The notes below the pieces were generated by a model. That model saw only the letters and a list, made by a program, of their open reading frames with translations. It made no database searches and was not told the origin of the DNA. A program made the position numbers and the translations under genes. From positions 620,001-684,000 of the forward strand of contig CP160630.1 of NCBI GenBank assembly GCA_038993745.2: a stretch of 64,000 bases of DNA. Direction: 5' to 3'. The stretch is from Aliivibrio fischeri (GTDB taxonomy: Bacteria > Pseudomonadota > Gammaproteobacteria > Enterobacterales > Vibrionaceae). How positions within the stretch are numbered: the first letter of the stretch is position 1; every line of letters starts with the position of its first letter. This document shows, piece by piece, positions 10,071 to 19,294 of the stretch.

Positions 10071-10532
10071 TTATTTTGCCATTCGGATAAGAGATAGACC
10101 TATTAACCACTCTAGATCTTTACGACTCTCTTCGCCATATAGATCTTCAACCATGCTATATAGACGCTCAATACCGTTATGTGCAAATTCATGTGCATTT
10201 GCTGATGTTACAATATGGTGGAACAAAAGACGTAAAATAGCTCGGAATTGTTCGTCTTCTAGGGATGAAATCCAGCTATCAATAAATTGTTGTTTGTCAC
10301 CTTGCATATCAAGGCGCTCAGCAAAAAGACGGAAAATACGACCATCTAACGCTGCTGTAAAATCCGTTTTCTTTGGAAAATGATGGCTAATGCCGGTTCT
10401 AGAAACACCAGTCTGTTGACTTAGTGTTGTGTACGACATTTTGTCATAGCCTAAGCGTAATAGTTGATCAATAACCGCATCCATGATTTTCTGGATGGTG
10501 ATTTCAGTATCTTCTTTACTTCTTTTTGGCAT
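10071..10532 (-). CDS. luxT: TetR-family regulator, LuxT-like
   Basis: A 153-residue protein with an N-terminal TetR helix-turn-helix: MSYTTLSQQTGVSRTGISHH at residues about 32 to 51, followed by FPKKTDFTAAL. The size (about 17 kDa) and sequence pattern match my memory of the Vibrio regulator LuxT/SwrT, which acts in quorum-sensing and swarming control. The symbol rests on memory of the family, not a search. It lies upstream of an exporter operon on the same strand, separated by a terminator and a palindrome, so local regulation of the exporter is plausible. Confidence 0.7.
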   Translation of the reverse strand: MPKRSKEDTEITIQKIMDAVIDQLLRLGYDKMSYTTLSQQTGVSRTGISHHFPKKTDFTAALDGRIFRLFAERLDMQGDKQQFIDSWISSLEDEQFRAILRLLFHHIVTSANAHEFAHNGIERLYSMVEDLYGEESRKDLEWLIGLSLIRMAK

Positions 10533-10989
10533 AATAAAGCTCTTCTAAGTGGTTAGTCCATTAAGAAATCAATCATAAAAATGTACTAATAATGCAATCT
10601 AGTAGATTTGTAAGATTCAAATCCTTTTATAATTTATTTTTATCGTGTATTACTTTCTAAACATCATATAACAACTTGTCCGTTAAATTCGTTCTCAAAA
10701 GTAAGAAATAAAAAATGTAACGTAAATACGAAGTTGTGGCCTAAAAAGCGTTTAGAGTCTAGTTTGCGGTATACAGTATTGAATTACAACAAACGCCTGC
10801 TGATTCTTACAAAAATTTGTCATATAGGTTCGTTTTTTGAGAAATTCATCCCAAGTTAAGTAACTGTGCGTAATTCTTTGTTCAGATGTTATCTTTTATG
10901 CAACTAGATATTCAATATGATAAAAATGGTAGAGTTCTGATAAAAAGCAGCATAGTATTACCCTACTACTACTATTGAGGATACAAGCA
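10533..10989. other. Intergenic region between divergent genes
   Basis: About 455 bases with no credible reading frame. It should hold the promoters of the TetR-family gene (left) and the DUF406 gene (right). It is AT-rich, and I see no palindrome or strong hairpin. Confidence 0.5.
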
Positions 10990-11286
10990 ATGAGTTCTGA
11001 AGTTGAACAAAACGTACCATGTGAAGCATGTGGTTGTAGTGCAGAAATGGGTTTTGTGATTAAAGAAGGTGATGATGTTGCTGAAGTAAGCATCTTCGCT
11101 GACAATAAAGTATTATTAGAATCTGAATTTTCTAACTACTTAGCATTGGCTAAAGAAGTATGTGCAGACGTTGAGCACAGTATTGTAATTACCGAAGATG
11201 AAAAAGAATTGCATGCTCGTCTTAAGTTTTCATGCAGTGCAGAAAAACTAATTTATGAATTAAAAACACGTTCTCTACGTCGTTAA
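10990..11286 (+). CDS. DUF406 family protein (YfcZ/YiiS-like)
   Basis: A 98-residue cytoplasmic protein beginning MSSEVEQN, with the cysteine cluster VPCEACGCSAEMG near the start and the family ending LKFSCSAEKLIYELKTRSL. The cysteines might bind a metal, which is inference. YfcZ-type proteins have no settled function. A GAGG ribosome site 9 bases upstream supports ATG 10990 over the in-frame TTG at 10975. It is followed by a shared terminator with the convergent cold-shock gene. Confidence 0.8.
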   Translation: MSSEVEQNVPCEACGCSAEMGFVIKEGDDVAEVSIFADNKVLLESEFSNYLALAKEVCADVEHSIVITEDEKELHARLKFSCSAEKLIYELKTRSLRR

Positions 11287-11302
11287 CTTTTGTTCAAAAT
11301 GA

Positions 11303-11340
11303 AAAAAAGGCCCTAACTAGTTACCTAGAGGGCCTTTTTT
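11303..11340. terminator. Bidirectional intrinsic terminator
   Basis: AAAAAAAGGCCCT and AGGGCCTTTTTT are complementary arms with A and T runs on both sides. It serves the convergent DUF406 and cold-shock genes. Confidence 0.85.
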
Positions 11341-11355
11341 ATTAATTCTGTATTA

Positions 11356-11562
11356 TTAAAGAGCTACGATATTAGCTGCTTGCGGGCCTTTTTGACCTTG
11401 CTCAACATCGAAAGACACTGCTTGGCCTTCTTTTAACGTTTTGAAGCCTTCTGATTGAATTTGGCTAAAGTGAGCGAACACATCAGGTCCATTCTCTTGA
11501 GCAATAAAACCAAAACCTTTTTCTTCGTTAAACCATTTAACAGTACCAGTTGCTTTAGCCAT
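11356..11562 (-). CDS. Cold-shock domain protein (CspA family)
   Basis: A 68-residue single cold-shock domain, the standard family size. RNP1 is KGFGFI (residues about 15 to 20) and RNP2 is VFAHF (about 28 to 32), the aromatic patches that bind single-stranded RNA and DNA. Such proteins act as RNA chaperones. The sequence [20 protein letters not shown] is close to CspC/CspE-like members, but the paralogue cannot be decided here. The upstream leader is short, unlike the long thermosensing leader of cold-induced cspA. Confidence 0.95.
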   Translation of the reverse strand: MAKATGTVKWFNEEKGFGFIAQENGPDVFAHFSQIQSEGFKTLKEGQAVSFDVEQGQKGPQAANIVAL

Positions 11563-11750
11563 GATGTTTCCTTAAACCTTAAAAATTTGAGTTTACTAGT
11601 GACACATTTGTCGCTTCGGTATCCATTACCGAATTTCACTATAACAAAAGTAGTTTCATAAATGAAACGTAAAATAAGGACCTATATCACTGATTTGAGA
11701 TTAAACTTATTTGCAAATTTGTCGATAATATAGGAAGAGATTCATTTACC

Positions 11751-12374
11751 GTGAAAATTATGTCTAAATTCAATTACCTGCTAACTGGCCTTATTGGCTG
11801 TGTATTTTTAAGTAATCCAGTTTATGCAGAAAAGCTAAATAAGCACCGTTTAATTAATCATATTGATAGTTATGGAAATATTACGCTTAGAAACACAGAT
11901 TATACAGAGTTACCTGATGACCTTGTTCTTAAAGGTAATTTGAATCTTGCGAACAGCCAAATAAAAAAACTACCAAAAGGTCTTATTGTTAAAGGTAACT
12001 TAAATTTAGCTAACACCGTGATTAAGTCAATTCCTAGAGGCACTAAGGTTGAGGGTTACCTAAACTTAGCTGGTACGACTGAACTAAAACGTTACCCTCG
12101 TGGTATTAAAGTGGCAGGCTTTATTAATTTTGCTGGTTCTGGCGTGACCGAATTACCACAACGATTAACGGTTAATGGTGACTTAAGTGTAATTAGAACT
12201 CCCCTTACTCAATTACCGAAACAGCTAACTGTTACAGGTAATCTATATTTAGGTTATTCAAAAATCACAACGCTTCCTGATGATTTAGTTGTAAAAGGCA
12301 ACATTTATTTAGGTGGTCAACAAATTACTGAATTCCCAGAAACCATAAAAGTTGATGGTTATATTTTTAAGTAG
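11751..12374 (+). CDS. Secreted protein of tandem 20-residue leucine-rich-like repeats
   Basis: A 207-residue protein with a signal peptide ending near VYAEK. From about residue 56 onward it is seven to eight tandem units of about 20 residues on the pattern L-x-V-x-G-N-L-x-L-A-x-T-x-I-x-x-L-P, for example LIVKGNLNLANTVIKSIPRG. The periodic V, G-N-L, L and LP positions suggest a right-handed parallel-beta or LRR-like solenoid. GTG 11751 is preferred because AGGAAGAGA lies 10 bases upstream. The function is unknown; a binding scaffold in the periplasm or outside the cell is inference. Confidence 0.75.
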   Translation: MKIMSKFNYLLTGLIGCVFLSNPVYAEKLNKHRLINHIDSYGNITLRNTDYTELPDDLVLKGNLNLANSQIKKLPKGLIVKGNLNLANTVIKSIPRGTKVEGYLNLAGTTELKRYPRGIKVAGFINFAGSGVTELPQRLTVNGDLSVIRTPLTQLPKQLTVTGNLYLGYSKITTLPDDLVVKGNIYLGGQQITEFPETIKVDGYIFK

Positions 12375-12401
12375 CATTACAATAAGCTCATAAAAAATAT
12401 T

Positions 12402-13337
12402 ATGGGCAGTATTATGTTAGACAACCTACACGAGATGGTCATTTTTGCTACCGTAGCAAATGAATTAAATTTTACTCGAGCAGCAGAAAAGCTTGGGATA
12501 TCTAAATCTCATGTATCCAAACAAGTTAAAGCGTTAGAAACGCGATTAGATTGCCAACTGGTTCAACGTAATAATCGCTCTGTTTCCATTACGGAGTTAG
12601 GCAGCCAGTATGCGGAGTATTGTCAAAAATTAATCGATATTGCTTATGAAGCTGATGCTCTACTTGATGCCCATCACGGTAGGATCTCTGGTGTATTTAA
12701 AGTTGGGATTGCTCAATCGTTTGGCAACAGCCACATTATTCATGCTCTAGCTGAATTCCAAGCACAGTTTCCTGAAATTGAACTCGAAGTGAGTCTTTTT
12801 GATCATAAACCAAAACTACTTGAAGATGGTTTAGATTGCTGGATTGCAATTCATGATGATTTACCAGAAGGTATGGTCGCAAGAAAAATAGCCGATTGTC
12901 GATTTGTTGTTGCGGCTTCTCCTGGTTACATTGAACAACATGGCTGTCCTACACGTCCTGCTGAATTGGTAAAACATAAATGCATTACCTATCAAAGTAA
13001 CGAACGAAGATTTAATGATTGGGAGTTCACCCGCGATGGTGTACACCAAGTAGTTAATGTTCAAAGTAACTTTAAAATTGATAATGCTTCTGCCATTTTA
13101 GACGCAACAAAAGCCGGTGCAGGTATCGCATACTTAGCAAGCTATTTATTAGAAAATGAATTTGATAATGGCAGTTTAGTTCGATTATTAAAAGAATGGC
13201 AGGCAGATATGAAGTTACCGATTTATGCGGTATACCCAAGGAGACAGCATTTGCCTCCTAAGGTAAGAACCTTTATTGACTTCTTATCCCAACAAGTTGG
13301 TAATCCTCCTCATTGGGATAAAAAGCTATTTAACTGA
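12402..13337 (+). CDS. LysR-family transcriptional regulator
   Basis: A 311-residue regulator with the N-terminal winged helix-turn-helix VIFATVANELNFTRAAEKLG, then SKSHVSKQVKALE, and a C-terminal periplasmic-binding-protein-like effector domain from about residue 95. It resembles the subgroup that includes DsdC-unrelated single-gene regulators of Vibrio. The target and ligand are not visible. ATG 12414 (MLDNLHEM) is an equally plausible start. It is convergent with the acyltransferase gene, so it has no divergently transcribed target next to it. Confidence 0.9.
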   Translation: MGSIMLDNLHEMVIFATVANELNFTRAAEKLGISKSHVSKQVKALETRLDCQLVQRNNRSVSITELGSQYAEYCQKLIDIAYEADALLDAHHGRISGVFKVGIAQSFGNSHIIHALAEFQAQFPEIELEVSLFDHKPKLLEDGLDCWIAIHDDLPEGMVARKIADCRFVVAASPGYIEQHGCPTRPAELVKHKCITYQSNERRFNDWEFTRDGVHQVVNVQSNFKIDNASAILDATKAGAGIAYLASYLLENEFDNGSLVRLLKEWQADMKLPIYAVYPRRQHLPPKVRTFIDFLSQQVGNPPHWDKKLFN

Positions 13338-13338
13338 T

Positions 13339-14466
13339 TTATAAGCTAGGTTCAGTTTTGCTTTTCTGTGCGTTATTAACCGGATTAGCGTAAAGCGCAC
13401 GTAGATAAGGCTTTTCTTCTTCTGTTAATTGAGCGAGTTTTTCATTCAACTCGTTGATTACGCCTTGATTAACATCATTTGATTCAACATTTGCAGCAGC
13501 GTAATTGATTGGGAATAAGTGGTAGTTTTGTGTGATTTGCTTATCCATCTCGACCGCTAATTCATCTGCATTTTCAGGTGCGTTAGTTACAACGTCACCA
13601 AAATGAATGTGGATGCGTTTTTTATTGCCGATGATACCTTTAATAATGCTATCGATATCCTCAAACTCGCCTTTTTCATAAGAGCCTTGAGTTGCTAATG
13701 CATTCAGCTCTTTCGCCTTTTGAAGATCCAGTGGATCATTTTCGTATGAAATCGATACGGGAACAATATTTAAACCGTTCATGTAATCAGCGAAACTTTC
13801 TTTACGCTTACGCCCTTCTACATGAAACATTTTTAAAATAGCTGGGTCTGTAAAATCATTACCGTCTTTCGCTCGACCTTCTTTTTGGGCAATCCAAATT
13901 GAATTATTGGTTTCTAGCGAATGTTTGATGTATGAAGATAATAAGCCTAATGCTTGAAGCATTTGACGTGGTGCTTTTGCTGAGCGTTTAACAATAAAAC
14001 TTTTATTCAGTTTCATTAACTCAGTACTGCACGCTTTCTTTAATAGGTTGTCACCAATAGCAATACGTACCGTCTGCATTTTGTTGTTGTATAAAACCCA
14101 GTTCATTAATGCTGGATCCATTGCAATATCACGGTGATTAGATACGAACAAGTAAGATTGTTCTGGATCTAATTTATCAAGACCTGAATGAGTAATACCA
14201 CCTGTTGTGGTTTTGATGGTTTTATTCAAATACTTTGCAACATTAATTTGCACATCTTCAACTGTTTTGATTTTTGATAATGTGCTACGTAATTTGTAAC
14301 GTAGTAATGGAGCAAGAAGCCAAAACAAAAACTTAGATGCTGATGGAAATTTGTAGTGAAGAATGGCTGTTATAAATTCATCATCAGAAATTAATCGCTC
14401 AATAGCCGCAGGCACTTCGTTGTCGTTATATGGACGAATTTCTTGATAGATATCTTGTGTGGTCAT
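13339..14466 (-). CDS. Membrane-associated glycerol-phosphate acyltransferase family protein
   Basis: About 375 residues from ATG 14466 (MTTQDIYQEI). The acyltransferase signature appears as VSNHRDIAMDPA, an NH-x4-D variant of the HX4D catalytic box, followed by an FIVKRS segment and the substrate loop IAQKEGRAKDGND. These fit the PlsC/LPLAT superfamily, which transfers acyl chains onto glycerolipid head groups. The N-terminal region (PSASKFLFWLLAPLLRYKL) is probably membrane-embedded. The substrate is not known. The frame is open further upstream, but that extension looks unrelated. Confidence 0.82.
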   Translation of the reverse strand: MTTQDIYQEIRPYNDNEVPAAIERLISDDEFITAILHYKFPSASKFLFWLLAPLLRYKLRSTLSKIKTVEDVQINVAKYLNKTIKTTTGGITHSGLDKLDPEQSYLFVSNHRDIAMDPALMNWVLYNNKMQTVRIAIGDNLLKKACSTELMKLNKSFIVKRSAKAPRQMLQALGLLSSYIKHSLETNNSIWIAQKEGRAKDGNDFTDPAILKMFHVEGRKRKESFADYMNGLNIVPVSISYENDPLDLQKAKELNALATQGSYEKGEFEDIDSIIKGIIGNKKRIHIHFGDVVTNAPENADELAVEMDKQITQNYHLFPINYAAANVESNDVNQGVINELNEKLAQLTEEEKPYLRALYANPVNNAQKSKTEPSL

Positions 14467-14646
14467 GTTTGGACTTCTGGTTACCGAAAATGGAATAAGC
14501 GCATATTCTACTTGATTTTTATGTCGTTGTACGTGATCAATTTCAGAGGTCGTACCATTGGGGCTCAAATCAATGATAAAGCATGAGAATGCATTGATTT
14601 TTTAATGGAAACCAGTAAAGTTACGCACTTCAATTTAGAGGTCGAT

Positions 14647-15267
14647 ATGAAAAACGCTATTACATTTGAGTCAGACACACTTACTACGCTTTTTTACACT
14701 GCTCGTAAGAAGAAAAATCATTACGAACTGGTTTCGGTTGAATCTGGCGCAATGCTAATTCGTCTTGGCAAGTGGGAATATTTAGTTGAAGCCGGAGAGA
14801 TGTTTTGGCTGCCGTTCGACTCTTTAATCTCAGAAACCGTGGTTCCTAATTCGACCATTTCTAGAATTTGTTTTTCTATAAGAACTCGTGAAAACTTGCC
14901 ACACCAAGGCGGCTATCTTTACTCGACACCATTGCTTTGTGCTGCTTTAAATAAGCTTCAAACGAAAACTATCAGTAACGAAGCACAGCAACGTCTATTA
15001 TCGGTGATTCAGGATGAGATCTTGGATTCGACTTGTCACACATCACTTTCTGATAAATCCAGTGCGATAACGCATTATGTTGCAGAATTAGCGAAAAGTG
15101 CTGCTCCTTCGCAAGTAAATTTATCTGCCGATATGATGATGCTATTAAAAGTTCGTGAAGCTGACAAAATGAGAAAATCAGGCGGTAAAATGGATGTTAT
15201 TGCGGAAAGACTGTTTGAGGGTAACGTTCAATTAATGGAGCAGGCTTTTACTATTTTAAGTGAGTAA
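14647..15267 (+). CDS. AraC N-terminal-domain-like protein without a DNA-binding domain
   Basis: About 206 residues from ATG 14647, which has a TAGAGG site 5 bases upstream. The first half resembles the cupin ligand-binding domain of AraC-type regulators, with SGAMLIRLGKWEYLVEAGEMFWLPFDSL. The C-terminal third contains a helical stretch where the two helix-turn-helix units of AraC would lie, but I cannot see a convincing motif, so DNA binding is uncertain. It is divergent from the acyltransferase gene and may regulate it. That link rests on position only. Confidence 0.6.
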   Translation: MKNAITFESDTLTTLFYTARKKKNHYELVSVESGAMLIRLGKWEYLVEAGEMFWLPFDSLISETVVPNSTISRICFSIRTRENLPHQGGYLYSTPLLCAALNKLQTKTISNEAQQRLLSVIQDEILDSTCHTSLSDKSSAITHYVAELAKSAAPSQVNLSADMMMLLKVREADKMRKSGGKMDVIAERLFEGNVQLMEQAFTILSE

Positions 15268-15303
15268 CACCCTGCTCTAATAAGGTCTTTATGAATTTGA
15301 TGG

Positions 15304-15813
15304 TTACTGAAAAGGCACTTCAAATTGCATAAAGACCTGATCATCCGCTTTATCGTGCCAGCGATAATCAATACGAAATCGTGCGCTTTTGCCTTTTTTC
15401 TCGCCACCAAACGCTAAACTCAACTGTAAACCGTGGCTTTCAAGCCATTCGCCATAAGATTCAAACTCTTCAATTTTTTTATCGTAATACTCTTCTGGTT
15501 GCCAAACGGTAAATCCAACAGCACTATCACTTAAATAACCTGTTAGTAATGGGTCATCACCAGTACTGTATGCCCAGTTCTCCCAGAAGGTAGGCTCTTC
15601 AAACACTTCACTTTCAATTCTATTGGTCATACTAGTTAGTTGATTAATGAACTGATTTACTTCAAACAGTGGGATTAAACATGATGAGGTTGAAGAGTAA
15701 ATTTCACGAGAATAACTATCGTAACTTTCCTGAAAACAAGTGGCCTTATTCCCTGCACTCACATTTAAAGGCAGTAAGAAAAGCAGACTAAGTAAACTCA
15801 CTTGTTTCTTCAT
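15304..15813 (-). CDS. Secreted hypothetical protein
   Basis: A 169-residue protein with a clear signal peptide (MKKQVSLLSLLFLLPLNVSAG), so probably periplasmic. Two cysteines (ATCFQ and SSCLIP) could form a disulphide. The rest is acidic and aromatic-rich (PTFWENWAYSTGDD, VWQPEEYYDKK). I do not recognise the family. It starts 6 bases from the stop of the preceding nadD-like gene, on the same strand, so the two may be co-transcribed. Confidence 0.7.
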   Translation of the reverse strand: MKKQVSLLSLLFLLPLNVSAGNKATCFQESYDSYSREIYSSTSSCLIPLFEVNQFINQLTSMTNRIESEVFEEPTFWENWAYSTGDDPLLTGYLSDSAVGFTVWQPEEYYDKKIEEFESYGEWLESHGLQLSLAFGGEKKGKSARFRIDYRWHDKADDQVFMQFEVPFQ

Positions 15814-15819
15814 TTATTG

Positions 15820-16332
15820 TTACTCGTATAATCGATGTTTCTTTATATAATCCGCAACATGCGGTGTTGTTAAGTGGCTAATTTCCATATTGTCACCAAT
15901 TGCATTCCTTATGTCTGTGCTGCGGATCGCAACTGTTTCAGGACATGCCATGACAGACCAACGTTTTACTATTTCGTCTGACTTATGAAACTTAGCAAAT
16001 TGTAATAGGTTGTCGGGTCCTATTATGAAAGTTATATCGGCGTTTTTTTCATTTTCTTGAAGTCTATTTAGCAGTGAAAATGTAGTTACGCTCTGATCTG
16101 GAATGTAAATCTCTTTTTCTAATGTCGAGATTTCGACATTTTTGATAATTAAATCTTTAGCAAATTCATTCAACATTTCTACACGAGTATCAAATGAAAG
16201 CATGGTTTTTCCCCAAGCATGGGCAATACTCGGTACGAGTAATACTCTATCAAAATGCCCAAGACGCTCGATAACGCTTTTATGACCAAGAGATGGCGGA
16301 TTAAACGCGCTTCCAAATACAGCAATCTTCAT
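15820..16332 (-). CDS. Nicotinate-nucleotide adenylyltransferase-like protein
   Basis: A 170-residue nucleotidyltransferase with the N-terminal ATP-binding motif GSAFNPPSLGH, which matches the G-x-F-x-PP-x-x-GH of NadD/CoaD-type enzymes. The later motif IRSTDIRNAI corresponds to the ISSTxIR loop. Such enzymes join ATP to nicotinate mononucleotide in NAD synthesis. It is shorter than canonical NadD (about 210 residues), so it may be a paralogue with another substrate. It is divergent from nadE, consistent with NAD metabolism. Confidence 0.8.
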   Translation of the reverse strand: MKIAVFGSAFNPPSLGHKSVIERLGHFDRVLLVPSIAHAWGKTMLSFDTRVEMLNEFAKDLIIKNVEISTLEKEIYIPDQSVTTFSLLNRLQENEKNADITFIIGPDNLLQFAKFHKSDEIVKRWSVMACPETVAIRSTDIRNAIGDNMEISHLTTPHVADYIKKHRLYE

Positions 16333-16486
16333 ACAAACTTCCTATCAATTTGATTATAAACAGCATAAGTGAAAATTTTGTCAAAGGCTATGCCATGTAT
16401 CATTTCTCTATTATTAATTACATTATTTCAGTATTATTAATCAACATTAATCGTAAATAAGACTCGAATGAGCAAAGGAATGAGTA

Positions 16487-17317
16487 ATGCAGCAGCAAAT
16501 TGTTGAAGAAATGAAAGTAAAGGTGTCAATTGACCCTGTTGAAGAGATCAAAAAACGTGTGGACTTTATTAAAGGTAAATTGCTTGAAGCTCACTGTAAA
16601 TCGTTAATTCTTGGTATCAGTGGTGGTGTTGATTCGACAACTTGTGGTCGTTTAGCTCAACTTGCCGTAAACGAACTTAACCTTGAGACTCAAAGTTCTG
16701 ATTATCAATTTATCGCAGTTCGTCTTCCTTATGGTATCCAACAAGATGAAGATGAAGCACAACTAGCACTCCAATTTATTCAACCGACCCACTCTATTAG
16801 TATTAATATTAAAGACGGTGTTGATGGTCTACATTCAGCTAATCACATCGCACTTAAAGATACGGGTTTATTGCCAACCGACAGCGTAAAAATCGATTTT
16901 GTAAAAGGTAATGTTAAGGCTCGTGCTCGTATGATTGCTCAATACGAAGTTGCAGGCTATGTCGGTGGTTTGGTATTAGGCACTGATCACTCTGCTGAAA
17001 ATATTACGGGCTTTTATACTAAATTTGGTGATGGTGCGTGTGACTTAGCGCCTTTGTTTGGTTTAAATAAACGCCAAGTTCGTGAGGTTGCAGCGCAATT
17101 AGGTGCACCAGAGCAGTTAGTTAAAAAAGTACCAACTGCGGATTTAGAAGAGTTAGCACCACAGAAAGCGGACGAAGATGCTTTATCTGTTAGCTATGAT
17201 CAAATTGATGACTTTTTGGAAGGTAAAAAAATTGATGCTGATGCAGAAGCTCGATTAATTAAAATCTACCAAATGTCTCAGCATAAACGTAAGCCTATCC
17301 CAACTATTTATGATTAA
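16487..17317 (+). CDS. nadE: NH3-dependent NAD+ synthetase
   Basis: A 276-residue enzyme that amidates deamido-NAD to NAD with ammonia and ATP, the last step of NAD synthesis. The PP-loop SGGVDS is at residues 45 to 50. Other visible motifs are [20 protein letters not shown] and [14 protein letters not shown]. Length and motifs fit the ammonia-dependent form, with no glutaminase domain. It is divergent from the nadD-like gene. The stop overlaps the convergent GIY-YIG gene by 4 bases. Confidence 0.96.
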   Translation: MQQQIVEEMKVKVSIDPVEEIKKRVDFIKGKLLEAHCKSLILGISGGVDSTTCGRLAQLAVNELNLETQSSDYQFIAVRLPYGIQQDEDEAQLALQFIQPTHSISINIKDGVDGLHSANHIALKDTGLLPTDSVKIDFVKGNVKARARMIAQYEVAGYVGGLVLGTDHSAENITGFYTKFGDGACDLAPLFGLNKRQVREVAAQLGAPEQLVKKVPTADLEELAPQKADEDALSVSYDQIDDFLEGKKIDADAEARLIKIYQMSQHKRKPIPTIYD

Positions 17318-17598
17318 TCATTAATAGTTGGTAATGGTATTTGATTAATGACTAAGGCTTCTTTTGAGGCTTTAGTCATCTTTTTTATACGATATTCGTA
17401 TTTTAAAGCAATGGATTTATTTTCAACGTCGTGTTGCCAAACTAAGGTCAAAGGCCCTTTTCCTTTAAGGTATTTTGCCCCTTTCCCATTTTGATGCATT
17501 TTAAAGCGTCGTTCTAAATTATTAGTAATGCCGCAATACAAGCTACCTACCCGAGTTCTTATCAGGTAGATAAACCATGTGTTCTTTTTTTCAGTCAT
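17314..17598 (-). CDS. GIY-YIG nuclease-superfamily protein (YhbQ-like)
   Basis: A 94-residue single GIY-YIG domain. The two diagnostic strands read WFIYLIRT and [12 protein letters not shown], with the conserved arginine in ERRF and an asparagine-containing [12 protein letters not shown] segment. The family includes small stand-alone proteins such as YhbQ whose nuclease role is mostly unproven. Its start codon overlaps the stop of the YceH gene (TAATG), so the two are translationally coupled. Confidence 0.88.
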   Translation of the reverse strand: MTEKKNTWFIYLIRTRVGSLYCGITNNLERRFKMHQNGKGAKYLKGKGPLTLVWQHDVENKSIALKYEYRIKKMTKASKEALVINQIPLPTIND

Positions 17599-18251
17599 TA
17601 TTTATCAAGTAAATTGTTGATAAGTTTCTTTAGTTCTTCTACTTCGAGTTTTAAATCAGCTACATCTGATTCGAGTGCCACAATACGTTCATTATCATGT
17701 GATTCTGAAGGTGCCTGTTGAACCGTTGCTGTTGCTTGACTGACTTCCCCACAGAATAAATGAGCAAAACGTGCTTCTCTTTTTCCTGGTTCTTTTGCTA
17801 ATTTGATAACTTTAGGGCTGTGTTCATCTGCAGAAAGACCATTTAATACGTTTTCAACTTGAGCTACGTTATCAAATTCACATAAGCGCTGTGTTCTAGT
17901 ACGAAGTTCGCCTGGTGTTTGCGGGCCACGTAAAAACAAAACACATAAAACAGCGAGTTCTTGCTTAGAGAGTTTAAGACTACCAAATTCGGTATTACAG
18001 AAACGGTGTTGGTATTTCGCTACACGTGAATTACCTCGTGTTTCATCAGTAATGATACGTTCTTGGATCAGTGCATTCACACTGTCTAGGACATCAGAAT
18101 CCGCTAGTGATGTTACAGGGTCACGATTACTTTTTTGATTACAGGCAGTTGTTAATGCATTGAGAGTTAATGGATATTGCTCTGGTGTTGTGATTTCTTT
18201 TTCAATTAAACAGCCGATAATACGGATCTCAGTCTCGCTAAATATTCTCAT
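17598..18251 (-). CDS. YceH-like protein (DUF480/UPF0502)
   Basis: A 217-residue protein of tandem winged-helix fold, with family segments EIRIIGCLIEKEITTPEQYP, LTTACNQKSNRDP, RGPQTPGELRTRTQRL and a C-terminal coiled coil (IVALESDVADLKLEVEELKK). The function is not established, although the winged helices suggest nucleic-acid or protein binding. It is the first gene of a two-gene unit with the GIY-YIG gene. Confidence 0.9.
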   Translation of the reverse strand: MRIFSETEIRIIGCLIEKEITTPEQYPLTLNALTTACNQKSNRDPVTSLADSDVLDSVNALIQERIITDETRGNSRVAKYQHRFCNTEFGSLKLSKQELAVLCVLFLRGPQTPGELRTRTQRLCEFDNVAQVENVLNGLSADEHSPKVIKLAKEPGKREARFAHLFCGEVSQATATVQQAPSESHDNERIVALESDVADLKLEVEELKKLINNLLDK

Positions 18252-18402
18252 TTTATCTTTTCCTTGCTTATAACCGCCTAAAATGACGTAAGTGTGAGCT
18301 AAGCGGTTAAAATATGTTATTAACTAATCAATTAGTAGATACGCTATATTCTATTCATGATAGTATTCTTAAGTTAAATTAATATCAATTGGAGAAACAC
18401 TC

Positions 18403-18822
18403 ATGGGCCTTTTTAGTAGTCGGTCTACCTCGGCATCTTTATCTATCGTTGCAAAAGGTTGCCGTATCATCGGTAATCTAGAATCAGAACAAAGCATCCA
18501 AATTGATGGCTATGTTCAAGGTAATATTGCAACTGAAGCTGAAGTGATTGTTACTCCTACTGGGAGAGTTCAGGGCGATATCAAAGCGGGATTAGTTTTG
18601 ATTAATGGTTTGGTTGAAGGAACTTGCCAAGGTGGCGAAGTGAATATTCAAGCTAAAGGTAAATTTAAGGGAACCATGCAAACTCAGCATCTTACTATCG
18701 ATAAAGGTGGTTTGTTAATTGGTGAAAACCTTGAAGTTGTTGAAGTTGAAAATGTAACTAAGATTTCTCCAAACAGAGACCTAGACAAAGAAGCAAGTGA
18801 AGATAGCTCAAAATCTGCGTAA
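18403..18822 (+). CDS. Bactofilin (polymer-forming cytoskeletal protein)
   Basis: A 139-residue protein with a central bactofilin domain (residues about 14 to 115). The regular short beta strands of a right-handed beta-helix show as GCRIIGNLESEQSIQIDGYV, GRVQGDIKAGLVLINGLVEG and KGKFKGTMQTQHL. Bactofilins polymerise without nucleotide and act in cell shape, stalks or polar scaffolds. Flexible hydrophilic termini flank the domain. It is followed 100 bases later by a YeeX-family gene on the same strand. The cargo in this organism cannot be read from the sequence. Confidence 0.92.
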   Translation: MGLFSSRSTSASLSIVAKGCRIIGNLESEQSIQIDGYVQGNIATEAEVIVTPTGRVQGDIKAGLVLINGLVEGTCQGGEVNIQAKGKFKGTMQTQHLTIDKGGLLIGENLEVVEVENVTKISPNRDLDKEASEDSSKSA

Positions 18823-18921
18823 TACCATCTTTTTAACACTGTATTGATCTTGTTATTGTTTTCGCTATCGCATTTATGATTTAATCAAGATAGAAGCTAT
18901 TAAATATTATAGGAAATTGAA

Positions 18922-19230
18922 ATGAACAACGTTTTTGAAATCATCAACCAAGCTCGTCGTAAAAACAAACTGAAGCGTGAACTTCAAGACAACCAAAAGA
19001 AAATTCGTGATAACCAAAAGCGTGTAACGCTTCTAGAAAACATGCTTGATTACATTCACCCTACTATGACTACAGCTGAAGTTATTGCAGTTGTTGAAAA
19101 CATGAAAGCTGACTACGAAGACCGTGTTGATGATCACATCATCAAAAGTGCTGAAATCTCTAAATCTCGTCGTGATATCAGCCGTAAGATCCGTGAACTT
19201 ACAGAAGCTGATAAAAAAGCGAACAAATAA
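18922..19230 (+). CDS. yeeX: DUF496 family protein YeeX
   Basis: A 102-residue, highly charged coiled-coil protein. The segments [20 protein letters not shown] and [20 protein letters not shown] match the UPF0265/YeeX family. Its function is unknown in any species as far as I know. It is followed by a strong intrinsic terminator. Confidence 0.9.
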
Positions 19231-19246
19231 TCGCTTATTTATGATG

Positions 19247-19279
19247 AAAAAAGGAGGCTAAATTTGCCTCCTTTTTTTT
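19247..19279 (+). terminator. Intrinsic terminator after yeeX
   Basis: AAAAAAGGAGGC, loop TAAATTT, GCCTCCTTTTTTTT. The strong stem and T run end the yeeX transcript. It may also serve the convergent PAS gene. Confidence 0.88.
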
Positions 19280-19294
19280 GTTTATACTTAGATA

